A stretch of 64,000 bases of DNA from the NCBI GenBank assembly GCA_017993505.1, contig JAGOMP010000006.1, forward strand, positions 33,378 through 97,377, written 5' to 3'. The translations under genes and the position numbers were made by a program. This document shows positions 36,795 to 45,036 of the stretch, piece by piece; position 1 is the first letter of the stretch; every line of letters begins with the position of its first letter. This DNA is from Planctomycetota bacterium (lineage in GTDB: Bacteria; Planctomycetota; Uabimicrobiia; Uabimicrobiales; JABWCH01). The notes under the pieces were generated by a model. The model saw only the letters and a program-made list of their open reading frames with translations, did no database searches and had not been told where the DNA came from.

Positions 36795-38141
36795 ATGAAA
36801 AATGAAACAGAAATTACTGCAAGAATGCGAAGTTTTCTAGTCATCTTAAAATATGGACATGATCTTTTTGATGCAGAAACATTTTCAGATGCAGCATTAC
36901 TTGCAGTAAATAATGCATTCAATTTAATGAATTTTAAAAATTCAAGTTTAATTGAAATAATTGATGGAAAAGCAAAAGTAATTTCTCAATATGGACAAGT
37001 CAATGTCAATCCATATTCTCGACTTGCAGTACAACAAGCAAAATACTGTGAAACATTAAAATTAGATTCAGAACCATTGATTGTCACAAAAGAAAGTGGA
37101 TTGCCAAAAGAATTAGCAGAAGAAAATAACGTATATTGCTTTTTAAAACTTACTCCCCCAAAAAACTTACAAAAACCTTATTTTACATTCGTATGGCTTT
37201 TAGAATATGAAGAAACATTTCCTAATTATCTTTCCAATATTTTACGATTGCTTGCTACATCCATGTCGGAAGCACTACATTATCACAAACTTTGCAAAAA
37301 ATCTCGCTTCCACATACATATACGATTCAAAAAATTTTTGTTTTGGCTCTTAGTCCTTGCATCCATCGTAAGCATTATGTTTGCATATGTACCAGAAGGT
37401 GCAAGTGCTGAATTTACACTCAAAGCACCTGAAATTACAAGTGTCTATGCTTTATTTGATGGTCCTATTGCCACTTGCCTAAAACAAGACGGAGAAGCCG
37501 TAAAGAAAGGTGACTTAATTGCTCAATACAATACAAGTCAATTAGAATATCGTCTGTCCATTATGCAAAGTGCTTACATAGAAATAAAAACAGAACTTGA
37601 GCTAGAGGAACATAATGCATTTACAGACCAATCACGTTTAGGAAGAGCAAAATTACTGGAAGCAAAATTACAAACTGCCAAAGTCAACGTAGAAGAAGCC
37701 CAATGGTATTTAACTCATTCCAACTTATATGCACCAGCTGATGGAATTTTAGCTCTTGTGGATGGACGTGCAGAACAACTTTCTGGGAAAGCAGTTCGTA
37801 CTGGTGATAAACTATATGAAATCTATGGTGGGAAAGGCATGATTGCAGAAATACCAGTCAATGAACAAGATTCTTCAGTGATTCGTGATAAAATAGAGAT
37901 CACTCTCTTTCTACACACTGCCCCTGAAATTCCTATACCCGTTAAAATTATAGAAATTGCAGAATACCCAGAACTTACAGAACAAAGGACATACTGCTAT
38001 AAAATTCGAGCACAACTTCCTGAAGAAATTATTCATGGGCTTCGATATGGGATGCGAGGCATTGCTAAAATAAAAGGAGAACCAGTTCGCTTAGGCTACT
38101 TTCTCTTCAAAAGCGTAGTTCTCTATTTCCGCAGAATATAA
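36795..38141 (+). CDS. GAF-like domain fused to membrane-bound HlyD adaptor
   Basis: 448 residues. Residues 1-165 look like a GAF-type sensory domain (YGHDLFDAETFSDAALLAVNNAF, SSLIEIIDGKAKVIS, LRLLATSMSEALHYHKL). A membrane segment (about 178-198) leads to a lipoyl-type half FDGPIATCLKQDGEAVKKGD, coiled coil, second half SNLYAPADGILALVDGRAEQL, and a beta-barrel with RYGMRGIAKI. The order GAF-TM-HlyD occurs in proteins next to HlyD/M50-type membrane peptidases, but none is present here. The domain order puts the GAF part in the cytoplasm and the adaptor outside, so it may link an internal signal to export. A weak ribosome site precedes the ATG. Its last residues form an amphipathic basic tail. 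Confidence 0.75.
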   Translation: MKNETEITARMRSFLVILKYGHDLFDAETFSDAALLAVNNAFNLMNFKNSSLIEIIDGKAKVISQYGQVNVNPYSRLAVQQAKYCETLKLDSEPLIVTKESGLPKELAEENNVYCFLKLTPPKNLQKPYFTFVWLLEYEETFPNYLSNILRLLATSMSEALHYHKLCKKSRFHIHIRFKKFLFWLLVLASIVSIMFAYVPEGASAEFTLKAPEITSVYALFDGPIATCLKQDGEAVKKGDLIAQYNTSQLEYRLSIMQSAYIEIKTELELEEHNAFTDQSRLGRAKLLEAKLQTAKVNVEEAQWYLTHSNLYAPADGILALVDGRAEQLSGKAVRTGDKLYEIYGGKGMIAEIPVNEQDSSVIRDKIEITLFLHTAPEIPIPVKIIEIAEYPELTEQRTYCYKIRAQLPEEIIHGLRYGMRGIAKIKGEPVRLGYFLFKSVVLYFRRI

Positions 38142-38463
38142 AAAATATTCGTTGAAAAAATTTTGATAAAAAATACCATTATAAAAAATATATATACTAA
38201 AAAAAGACAACTATATACTTAAGTATGTAGTTGTCTTTTATTAATATATTATATTATATTATATTATTTTTTTAAAAAATTATATAATTTTCAAAAAAAC
38301 AATATTTTGTTAAGACATACTCTCTAAGGAAGTATAGTATAGTTTAAAAAGGAAACAACTATAGTATTTATAATAGAGTTGTCTGTTAATATTATATTAT
38401 ATAATTTTTCAAAAAACCAATAATTTTTTTTCAGACACATTATGATTAAAAAATAGAATCCTA
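38142..38463. other. Intergenic region with terminator and decayed repeats
   Basis: No gene. After the terminator at 38199-38240 come short ATATT runs and two related segments (about 38245-38310 and 38385-38440) sharing AATATTATATTAT...ATAATTTTTCAAAAAA words, interrupted by GACAACTATA/TATAGTTGTC-like arms. They look like eroded copies of the terminator region. Confidence 0.45.
38199..38240. terminator. Terminator after the GAF-HlyD gene
   Basis: AAAAAGACAACTATATACTT pairs with AAGTATGTAGTTGTCTTTT; A-run left and T-run right. Confidence 0.85.
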
Positions 38464-39117
38464 TTAATAATACACATGTAGAACAATATTTATACCTATA
38501 AATACAATAGAAAGACATATAAACATAGTAAACCAATATATACTTCTTGTTTGTTTCTTGAATTTTTTTTCATAGTATATATATATACTGTATGCACCGA
38601 GAACACCTAGTACAGAAATGCAAATCATTTGATCTATCAATGTATTTTTAGGACTAAAAATGCAAAGCCAATAGCACACTGCATAGAGGCAATATTGAAA
38701 AAAAGTGCAACATAGAGACAACGGTGGAATAAAATTTCGTCTTTTCAAAATAACTTGATGATTTTGCACCACAGTTTTATGAGTTTCTAAAAGTAAATGT
38801 GTATCTAAAATTTGATCGCCTAGATCTATAGCTTCTGTGAGAGTGATTTGATTTTTTTGGATTTGTGATTGTAATTCTTGAAATTGTTTTTGCAATTGTT
38901 CGAATTCTATTTGATTTTTCTTATTTTGAAGGGAATAGAGATAATAAAGAAAGGGTGCAAAATGTTTTCGTAAAATATATAAACTTATAAGTACGAGAAA
39001 TAAAAACCAGCCTAGCCATCGACAATATATATGAAATGTAGGATATATATAATAAGAAAGGAGAGGCACAAACAATACGTAACATGCAATAAAAATATAG
39101 ATAAATATTTTTTTCAT
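38464..39117 (-). CDS. Membrane protein with central coiled coil, unknown
   Basis: 217 residues. Two membrane segments at the N-terminus (about 4-24 and 34-52), a Gln/Glu-rich coiled coil (about 60-115), then two or three more hydrophobic segments (about 135-155, 160-178, 193-215). No family recognised. It lies downstream of nothing on its strand for 75 bp (the solute-binding gene 39195-41105 ends upstream and a terminator separates them), so it is probably transcribed alone. Confidence 0.6.
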   Translation of the reverse strand: MKKIFIYIFIACYVLFVPLLSYYIYPTFHIYCRWLGWFLFLVLISLYILRKHFAPFLYYLYSLQNKKNQIEFEQLQKQFQELQSQIQKNQITLTEAIDLGDQILDTHLLLETHKTVVQNHQVILKRRNFIPPLSLCCTFFQYCLYAVCYWLCIFSPKNTLIDQMICISVLGVLGAYSIYIYYEKKFKKQTRSIYWFTMFICLSIVFIGINIVLHVYY

Positions 39118-39133
39118 TCTATTCTCTTTATGG

Positions 39134-39164
39134 AAAAAGGCTCTACATAATAGAGAGCCTTTTT
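39134..39164 (-). terminator. Terminator after the second solute-binding gene
   Basis: AAAAAGGCTCT-ACATAATAG-AGAGCCTTTTT between the two minus-strand genes. Confidence 0.88.
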
Positions 39165-39194
39165 AGGGGAAATTATATTTTGATAGATTGTATT

Positions 39195-41105
39195 TTATTT
39201 TTGAATTGTCCAAAGATGGACTTCATTAAAAATATTGATAAGACCATTGATATTTGTTTGACCATAAGGAATGGGATATTCTGGATTGGGTGTAGTTACT
39301 TGGATCATGGGGTTATATACGATAATATGGCGACGACTCCAAAGGTATAAGTAAGGCGGATCATAGTGCAAAATTTCATGAGCTGCTTTCCAATCGTTTT
39401 TCATTTTTTTAATATCTGTTTCATCTTGTGTTCGCAATGCAATTTCATTAATGTCTTCATTGTAATAAGAACCATAATTTGTATTGTCTGTTTGTTCTTT
39501 TGTAGTGTCTTTATAAAACATTCTGTATAAACTAGGAGTTCCTGTGATTTTGATCGTTCGAAATGCTAAATCAAATTGAGAAGCACGAAGCAAGGGATAA
39601 TAATCTTTTCCATCTAAATAATCAATATTAAGACGGATGCCAATTTTTTCTAAATCTTCTTTGAGAGCACCACATACTTCTTTAATGAGTGGATTTTTCC
39701 CTTCTGGATTATTTGCAATTAAATTTAATGTAGGGAAATTTTGAATAGTCTGATCCACAAATCGGAGCGTAGAAAGTGTATGAGGTTGGGAAAACGTTTT
39801 CGTATTGATTTTTTTTGCTAAAATGCGTTGTCCTCGAATAATGTATACTCTATATGTTTCTGTAGTTTGTTTATCTAGAACTTGTAGTAATTCTTCTAAT
39901 GTATTGACTCTATCTTGTTCAATTCTTGTAATTTGGTCTCTTTTTTCTAATTCTTGGCAAGGGCTAGGCTTCATCACGCTATGAACATACAGTTTACCAG
40001 CGTGTTCGTATACATCCAAACCATACTTTATATAGAGTTGTAATGTGGCAATCGCTTTTGGCACGCTGTCTTCAAACGGAGGAATCGCAAGATTATAATA
40101 AAAATTTCGTCGTGGAAGAGGTCCTGAAATTAATTCGCCTTCGCCTCCCAATGCTCGCTCTAATGCCAATTCTTTTCGAAAAATATAATTTAAGGCACGT
40201 CGAACAGGAGTAAGCTTTAAATAAGGATGGTAGCAATTGAATGTGACCATAGTAAAAGAATCATCAGAATAAGCAGAAATTTTAGCATCTGGAAATGAAT
40301 TTAAAATATATCCTCTGTCTGCTTGTGTGATGCTTGTGATTAGATGGACTCTTCCTTGCACAAATTGTTCATTTCGATTAATTCTAGCTTTAGGAAATGC
40401 TTGCATGCGTAAAACTTCTACAGGTGATTGGTTTTCAGGATACGTTAATTTTCTATAGTAAGGATGGAGAGGATTTCTCTTCATTTGAATATAGCGGTTA
40501 TCTTGCACTTCTGTAATTTTATATCGACCATATCCAATATCATTTTGTTGCGACTTATTTACAGCTGCCACTTCGGGATTTTCTGAGTTTATAAACGTAT
40601 CTTTATTTAAAATCGGGAAATTAAATTCCCCTAAAGTAAGCGGAGGTGCTTGCGGATTTTTAATATACGCATCAAAACTTTGTGTGCCTTTAGGTACAAG
40701 AACTATGTCTAGATTGCTACTCCATGCGTCTTTGTTATATTTTTTATAATTCAAAGAAAAAAGGATATCGTCAAAATTTAATTGTCTACCATTTTGCCAT
40801 TGAGCATATGTAAAGTTAAAATTGATAATCTCTTTATCAGCAATCGTTGTTTCACGCCAATTTGCTAAACAAGGACGATACGCCAATTGCCCAGCACGAA
40901 TTTCATAAATATCAATCAAAGGATCACTCGTAAGTTCTATAATTCTTCCTTCCACTTCTGTTTGAAATTTAGCAAGTGGATTGTATTTATATTGCCGTAA
41001 ATGAGTTAAAAAGCTAAGAGGAAATTCCATTTCCGCATATATAATTTCTTGGGCTTGGCTTTGCATGCTTAAAAGTATAATAATAAATATGATCAAAAAA
41101 CGCAT
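39195..41105 (-). CDS. Exported solute-binding protein, family 5, divergent
   Basis: 636 residues from ATG 41105, with GGGAG 6-7 bases upstream; a frame extension to 41126 is unlikely. Signal peptide MRFLIIFIIILLSMQSQA, no lipobox. Family 5 features are INFNFTYAQWQNGRQLNFDDILFSL, YRMFYKDTTKEQ and the hydrophobic core with RRALNYIFRKELALERA. A GELISGPLPR segment and a late Asn/Tyr-rich part are typical. An insertion of about 70 residues (about 360-430) has a Glu/Arg-rich helix. No ABC transporter genes are next to it. It lies 59 bp after the lipoprotein gene (41185-42564) on the same strand and probably shares its transcript. Confidence 0.82.
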   Translation of the reverse strand: MRFLIIFIIILLSMQSQAQEIIYAEMEFPLSFLTHLRQYKYNPLAKFQTEVEGRIIELTSDPLIDIYEIRAGQLAYRPCLANWRETTIADKEIINFNFTYAQWQNGRQLNFDDILFSLNYKKYNKDAWSSNLDIVLVPKGTQSFDAYIKNPQAPPLTLGEFNFPILNKDTFINSENPEVAAVNKSQQNDIGYGRYKITEVQDNRYIQMKRNPLHPYYRKLTYPENQSPVEVLRMQAFPKARINRNEQFVQGRVHLITSITQADRGYILNSFPDAKISAYSDDSFTMVTFNCYHPYLKLTPVRRALNYIFRKELALERALGGEGELISGPLPRRNFYYNLAIPPFEDSVPKAIATLQLYIKYGLDVYEHAGKLYVHSVMKPSPCQELEKRDQITRIEQDRVNTLEELLQVLDKQTTETYRVYIIRGQRILAKKINTKTFSQPHTLSTLRFVDQTIQNFPTLNLIANNPEGKNPLIKEVCGALKEDLEKIGIRLNIDYLDGKDYYPLLRASQFDLAFRTIKITGTPSLYRMFYKDTTKEQTDNTNYGSYYNEDINEIALRTQDETDIKKMKNDWKAAHEILHYDPPYLYLWSRRHIIVYNPMIQVTTPNPEYPIPYGQTNINGLINIFNEVHLWTIQK

Positions 41106-41184
41106 GATTATCTCCCGTATGGTCAAACATCCTGTTTTTCAAACTTTATTTTCTTTTCTATGGTGAAAAGAAAATCATTCTATA

Positions 41185-42564
41185 TTAATCTAATTTTTCC
41201 CATATTTGATTTTCTGCATAGGGATCATTGGGGATATTGTTTTCTTCTACAATAAAAATTTCTTGATTTTCTTTTGAAAGTTTAGGCATGATATCACCTA
41301 AAAGACCATAGGCTGATCGACTATCACCTAAAATACAAAGGGCATCAAAAATCAATAATTGTTTTTTATTTTCTAATGGAAGTTTCTGAAATTGTTCTGT
41401 ATATTTTTTTCGTTCTTCTGTTCGAAGAAATGCAAATCGTTTCCCTGCAATCCAAATTTCATCTTCCCAAACGATTTTTGAAAGCTCTTTTGTAAGTAGT
41501 TCTAAAGAATTTTCTTGAATCCAAGTGTAAATAATATTGGCAAGTTGTTTTTCATCATTCCAATGTTTTTGGCCTTGAATGTTATTTAAAATTTCAATGG
41601 CTCTTTGCCACTGCCCTTTCATAGCATAAGTCCAAGCTTGTGCACTTGTATAACGTGAAAGTAAAAGTTTTTTCATTTCTTGGGATACAGTATGTTGTTT
41701 TTGTAACCATTCTATTCCTGTTTGCCATACTTGAATAGGATTCCAAGCAATTCCTCCCAATTGATAAATAACATCAGCTTGGATATATATTTTTTCTTCG
41801 TCTATATGTATTTTTTCATTTTTAAAAGGTGCTAAAATTGTATTGGATCGATATAAATCAATTTCTGTCAAGTTAAAAGAATATATGGGATCTGTGAGAG
41901 AAATGTTAGATATTTGATGTTGTAAAATATCTGCAATAAAAAGAGCAGTCTTTGTTTCTGTTTTTTGTTTTTCTTGGATAGCAAATTCTTGTACAGAGGA
42001 TAAAAAAATTCTAGCAATTTTTACATCATTTTTTCGTAAATGATTCCAAGAATGTATTAAAATTAAATTCCAAGCTAAACTTTGATACTCTGTTGTAATA
42101 TATTGTTGAATATATTTTTCAATAGGAAAGGATTCTTGAAATTCTGGCTGGTTGATAATAAATTCCAGCAAAAGAAAAGATTTATAGGGAAAGTTTTTTA
42201 TGGAAGTTTGGAATAATGAATTATGATATTTAGGAATCGATTCCCAAAGAGTAAAAGATTGTCCTTGCCAGTATAATCTTGTATCTACTTTCCAATCTTG
42301 TAATGCATGAGGAGGCAATTGATCTAAAAAAATTTGACAAAGTAAAATGGCTAATTTAGATTCTTGATATAATACTGTATCCTTAGGAATAGTAAGAATT
42401 TGTTGTTGATATTGCAATAGGGCAGATTCATACTTTTTTTGAACAAAAAGATTATATGCATTTTGTAATAATACTTCTTTTTTATTTTCTTGATGATGTT
42501 CTTGTTCTTGTTGACATCCTATGAAAATAAAGATAATGAAAATGCTTACTATTTGTAATTTCAT
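41185..42564 (-). CDS. Lipoprotein with TPR-like helical repeats
   Basis: 459 residues. Lipobox FIGC with Cys 17 after MKLQIVSIFIIFIF. The mature part starts with a TPR-like unit (LLQNAYNLFVQKKYESALLQYQQQIL) and continues as helical repeats with WTYAMKGQWQRAIEILNNI near 320-340. No catalytic motif. Likely an envelope scaffold or assembly factor; target unknown. It lies between the Gln-rich exported protein and the solute-binding protein, all on the minus strand. Confidence 0.7.
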   Translation of the reverse strand: MKLQIVSIFIIFIFIGCQQEQEHHQENKKEVLLQNAYNLFVQKKYESALLQYQQQILTIPKDTVLYQESKLAILLCQIFLDQLPPHALQDWKVDTRLYWQGQSFTLWESIPKYHNSLFQTSIKNFPYKSFLLLEFIINQPEFQESFPIEKYIQQYITTEYQSLAWNLILIHSWNHLRKNDVKIARIFLSSVQEFAIQEKQKTETKTALFIADILQHQISNISLTDPIYSFNLTEIDLYRSNTILAPFKNEKIHIDEEKIYIQADVIYQLGGIAWNPIQVWQTGIEWLQKQHTVSQEMKKLLLSRYTSAQAWTYAMKGQWQRAIEILNNIQGQKHWNDEKQLANIIYTWIQENSLELLTKELSKIVWEDEIWIAGKRFAFLRTEERKKYTEQFQKLPLENKKQLLIFDALCILGDSRSAYGLLGDIMPKLSKENQEIFIVEENNIPNDPYAENQIWEKLD

Positions 42565-42711
42565 GCCATATTCCTAATGTAGTAATTTTTATGATTTAAT
42601 TTACAATATTATATTATTTTTAAAACAGGATACAAGAAAAATATTCAAGCCATTGCTTTTGAAATTTTCTATGAAATATTTGATAGATAAGTTTTTCATA
42701 ATATTTTTCAT

Positions 42712-42857
42712 TTTTTTTATATCCTGTTTTATTGATTCAGTTGCAATAATATTCAATGATTTCTTCTTTATATTTTCTTACAATTAATATTTTTTATATC
42801 CTGTTTTATTGATTCAATTTGCGATAATATTCAATGATTTCTTCTTTATATTTTCCT
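42712..42857. repeat. Decayed duplicate of the Gln-rich gene 3-prime end
   Basis: 42712-42777 repeats 42788-42853 (last 15 codons, stop and following bases) at an offset of about 77 bp. The downstream copy has lost one base, so its frame is broken. Confidence 0.88.
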
Positions 42858-44914
42858 GGAATCTGCATTTTTTGGACTGCATTGATATATTCTCGAAGTC
42901 GTGGCGGTAAATCGCCCCATCGTTCGTTGTCATCTTCTGGAGGATTTTTATCGCCTTTTGGTTTATCTTTTTCTTGTTCTTTGCCTTGATCGTCTTTATT
43001 GTTTGGATCTTTCTCCCCTTTATCTTGTTCATTATCGTCTTTATTGCCTTTATCGTCTTTATTTTGATCATCTTGGTCTTTATTGTCTGGTTGTTGTTTA
43101 TCTAATTCTTTTCCTTGTTCTGGAGTTTGTGGTATAGGTGTAGGTGTTGGACATGTTTTTGCTTGCTTAATCACTTCTTCTATGTCTTTGATAGCTTGAT
43201 TTTGTTTGTTATTGAGCTGATTAAATAATTTTTCTATATCTTTGATGGCATCTACTTGTTTTTGTATGAGTCTCAGTATTTCTTCCATACTTTTTTGGTT
43301 GCCACCTTGCTTTTGAAGTTCTTCTAGTATTTTTTGAATTTGTTGTTGTGCTTGTTGTTGATTCATACCAGCACCTTGAAGAAGTTTTGTAATTTCTTCT
43401 ATGGCTTTTTTCTGATCGTCTTTGTTTTGTTGCATTTGATCCAACATTTCTTTAATTTTTTGTTGGTTTTGCTGTTGCGTTTGTAATTTTTCTAATAGAT
43501 CAATGGCTTCTTGTTGTTTATTTAAATTGTTTTGTTTATTTTCAAGTTGTTGTAAAAGTTCTTGGATTTGTTTTTGGACTTGTTGCATTTTTTTTGGGTC
43601 TTGTTGTAGATTCAACTTTTCTAGCACATCTTGTTGTTGTTTAATTTGTTCTAAAAGTTGTTGTTGTGTATTGAGTTGTTCTAACATTTGTTGGACTTGT
43701 TTTTGATTTTGTTGTGATTTTTCTAATGTTTCTATTAATTCAAGTGCTTTTTGTTGTTCTTGTTTTGCTTGTTGAAGTTTCTCTAAAAGTTCTTGGATTT
43801 GTTTTTGTTGTTGTTTTGATTCCAAAAGTTGTTGTAGTTGTTGTAAACTTGATTGATTTTTTGGATTTTGTTGAAGTTGATCTAACAGTTTTTGTATATG
43901 TTCTTGTTGTTTTATGGCTTGTTGTAATTGGCTGATATTATTTTGTATCTGTTGTTCTACTTGCTCTTGCTTTTTTTGTTTTTGTTGCAATGTTTGCAAT
44001 TGCTGTTGTATTTGGTCATGTTGTTGTATTTTTTGCTGTAACGTTTTTAATTGTTGTTCGATTTGGTCTTGTGATTTTTGTTGTTTTTGTAAATTATCTA
44101 GTTGTTCCTGTATTTTTTGTTGTTCTTGTGTTTGTCTTGAGGTGTTTTGTAATTGTTCTTGTAGTTGTTTGATTTGTTGTTGTAGTTGTTCTTGTTGTTG
44201 TTTTTGTTGTTGTATAGTTTGGAGTTGTTCTTGAACATTGTTTTGAAGTTGATCTTGCAATTTTTGCATTTGTATTTGCGTTTGTTTTTGTTGTGCTTGT
44301 TTTTTTTGCAATTGATTTTGCAAATTTTCTATTTGTTGCTGCATTTGTTTTTGTTGTTGTGTATTTTGTTTTATAGATTCTTGAATTTGTTGTTGTGTTT
44401 CTTTTGAATTATCTATTTTTTGGATTTGTTGCAATTTGTTTTGCAATTGTTGTTTTTGTTGTTCTTGTTGTTGTAATTGGTTGATCTGATCAATAATTTG
44501 CTGTTGTTGTTGACGAAGTTCGTCTAAATCATCTGGTTGTTTAGAATAATTTTGCAAAAATTGTTGCAATTCTTCGCTTCTTGTTTGTGGATTTGGATTT
44601 TGTAAAATTCGTTCGATTTCTTGAATTATATGTTCTTGTTGTTTTTTATCATTTGTTAAATTTTTTGCAATGTTTTGAATGTTCTCTTTATTCTGTTGTT
44701 CATTTTCTTGTAACATTTCTAATTCATCTTGCAATTTTTCGCTCTGCAATTGTGTTTTATCTACACCTTCTCCTATGAGACTTTTGCTAATTTCATCCAT
44801 TTTTTTATTGACTTCTTTTAAAATTTCAATAGGAGATTTATCTTGTCCTACTGGATTTTGTGTAAAAACTGACACCATACACAAAATCCAAATCATCATT
44901 AAAAATATTTTCAT
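42806..44914 (-). CDS. Exported Gln-rich coiled-coil protein
   Basis: 702 residues from ATG 44914 (GGGAAAG upstream; the open frame extends to 45001 but lacks a signal there). Signal peptide MKIFLMMIWILCMVSVFT. Residues of about 60-600 are almost entirely Gln, Leu, Lys, Glu and Ile in heptads, i.e. a very long coiled coil; then a Lys/Asp/Asn/Gly linker; then a conserved-looking tail RWGDLPPRLREYINAVQ ... YKEEIIEYYRKLN. Tails of this W-G-x-L-P ... Y-Y-x-x-L form end many exported planctomycete and Bacteroidetes proteins linked to von Willebrand/BatA-type operons. Role structural or binding, not known. The low-complexity coding strand gives many false open frames on the other strand. Confidence 0.8.
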   Translation of the reverse strand: MKIFLMMIWILCMVSVFTQNPVGQDKSPIEILKEVNKKMDEISKSLIGEGVDKTQLQSEKLQDELEMLQENEQQNKENIQNIAKNLTNDKKQQEHIIQEIERILQNPNPQTRSEELQQFLQNYSKQPDDLDELRQQQQQIIDQINQLQQQEQQKQQLQNKLQQIQKIDNSKETQQQIQESIKQNTQQQKQMQQQIENLQNQLQKKQAQQKQTQIQMQKLQDQLQNNVQEQLQTIQQQKQQQEQLQQQIKQLQEQLQNTSRQTQEQQKIQEQLDNLQKQQKSQDQIEQQLKTLQQKIQQHDQIQQQLQTLQQKQKKQEQVEQQIQNNISQLQQAIKQQEHIQKLLDQLQQNPKNQSSLQQLQQLLESKQQQKQIQELLEKLQQAKQEQQKALELIETLEKSQQNQKQVQQMLEQLNTQQQLLEQIKQQQDVLEKLNLQQDPKKMQQVQKQIQELLQQLENKQNNLNKQQEAIDLLEKLQTQQQNQQKIKEMLDQMQQNKDDQKKAIEEITKLLQGAGMNQQQAQQQIQKILEELQKQGGNQKSMEEILRLIQKQVDAIKDIEKLFNQLNNKQNQAIKDIEEVIKQAKTCPTPTPIPQTPEQGKELDKQQPDNKDQDDQNKDDKGNKDDNEQDKGEKDPNNKDDQGKEQEKDKPKGDKNPPEDDNERWGDLPPRLREYINAVQKMQIPGKYKEEIIEYYRKLNQ

Positions 44915-45036
44915 ATCTTTCCCTATTATTATTGGAATGTTATTTTTATAGTATTGAAATATTATTTTGCAAAAATTATTGTGGAAATAGTATTGTATCA
45001 AAAAGTATTATTATAATATTATTTTGCAAAAAAATT

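Noticed and set aside
43503..44407. Several Cys-rich or Leu/Val-rich plus-strand frames
   Set aside because: They are the reverse of the Gln-codon-rich coiled-coil gene; no start signals or domains.
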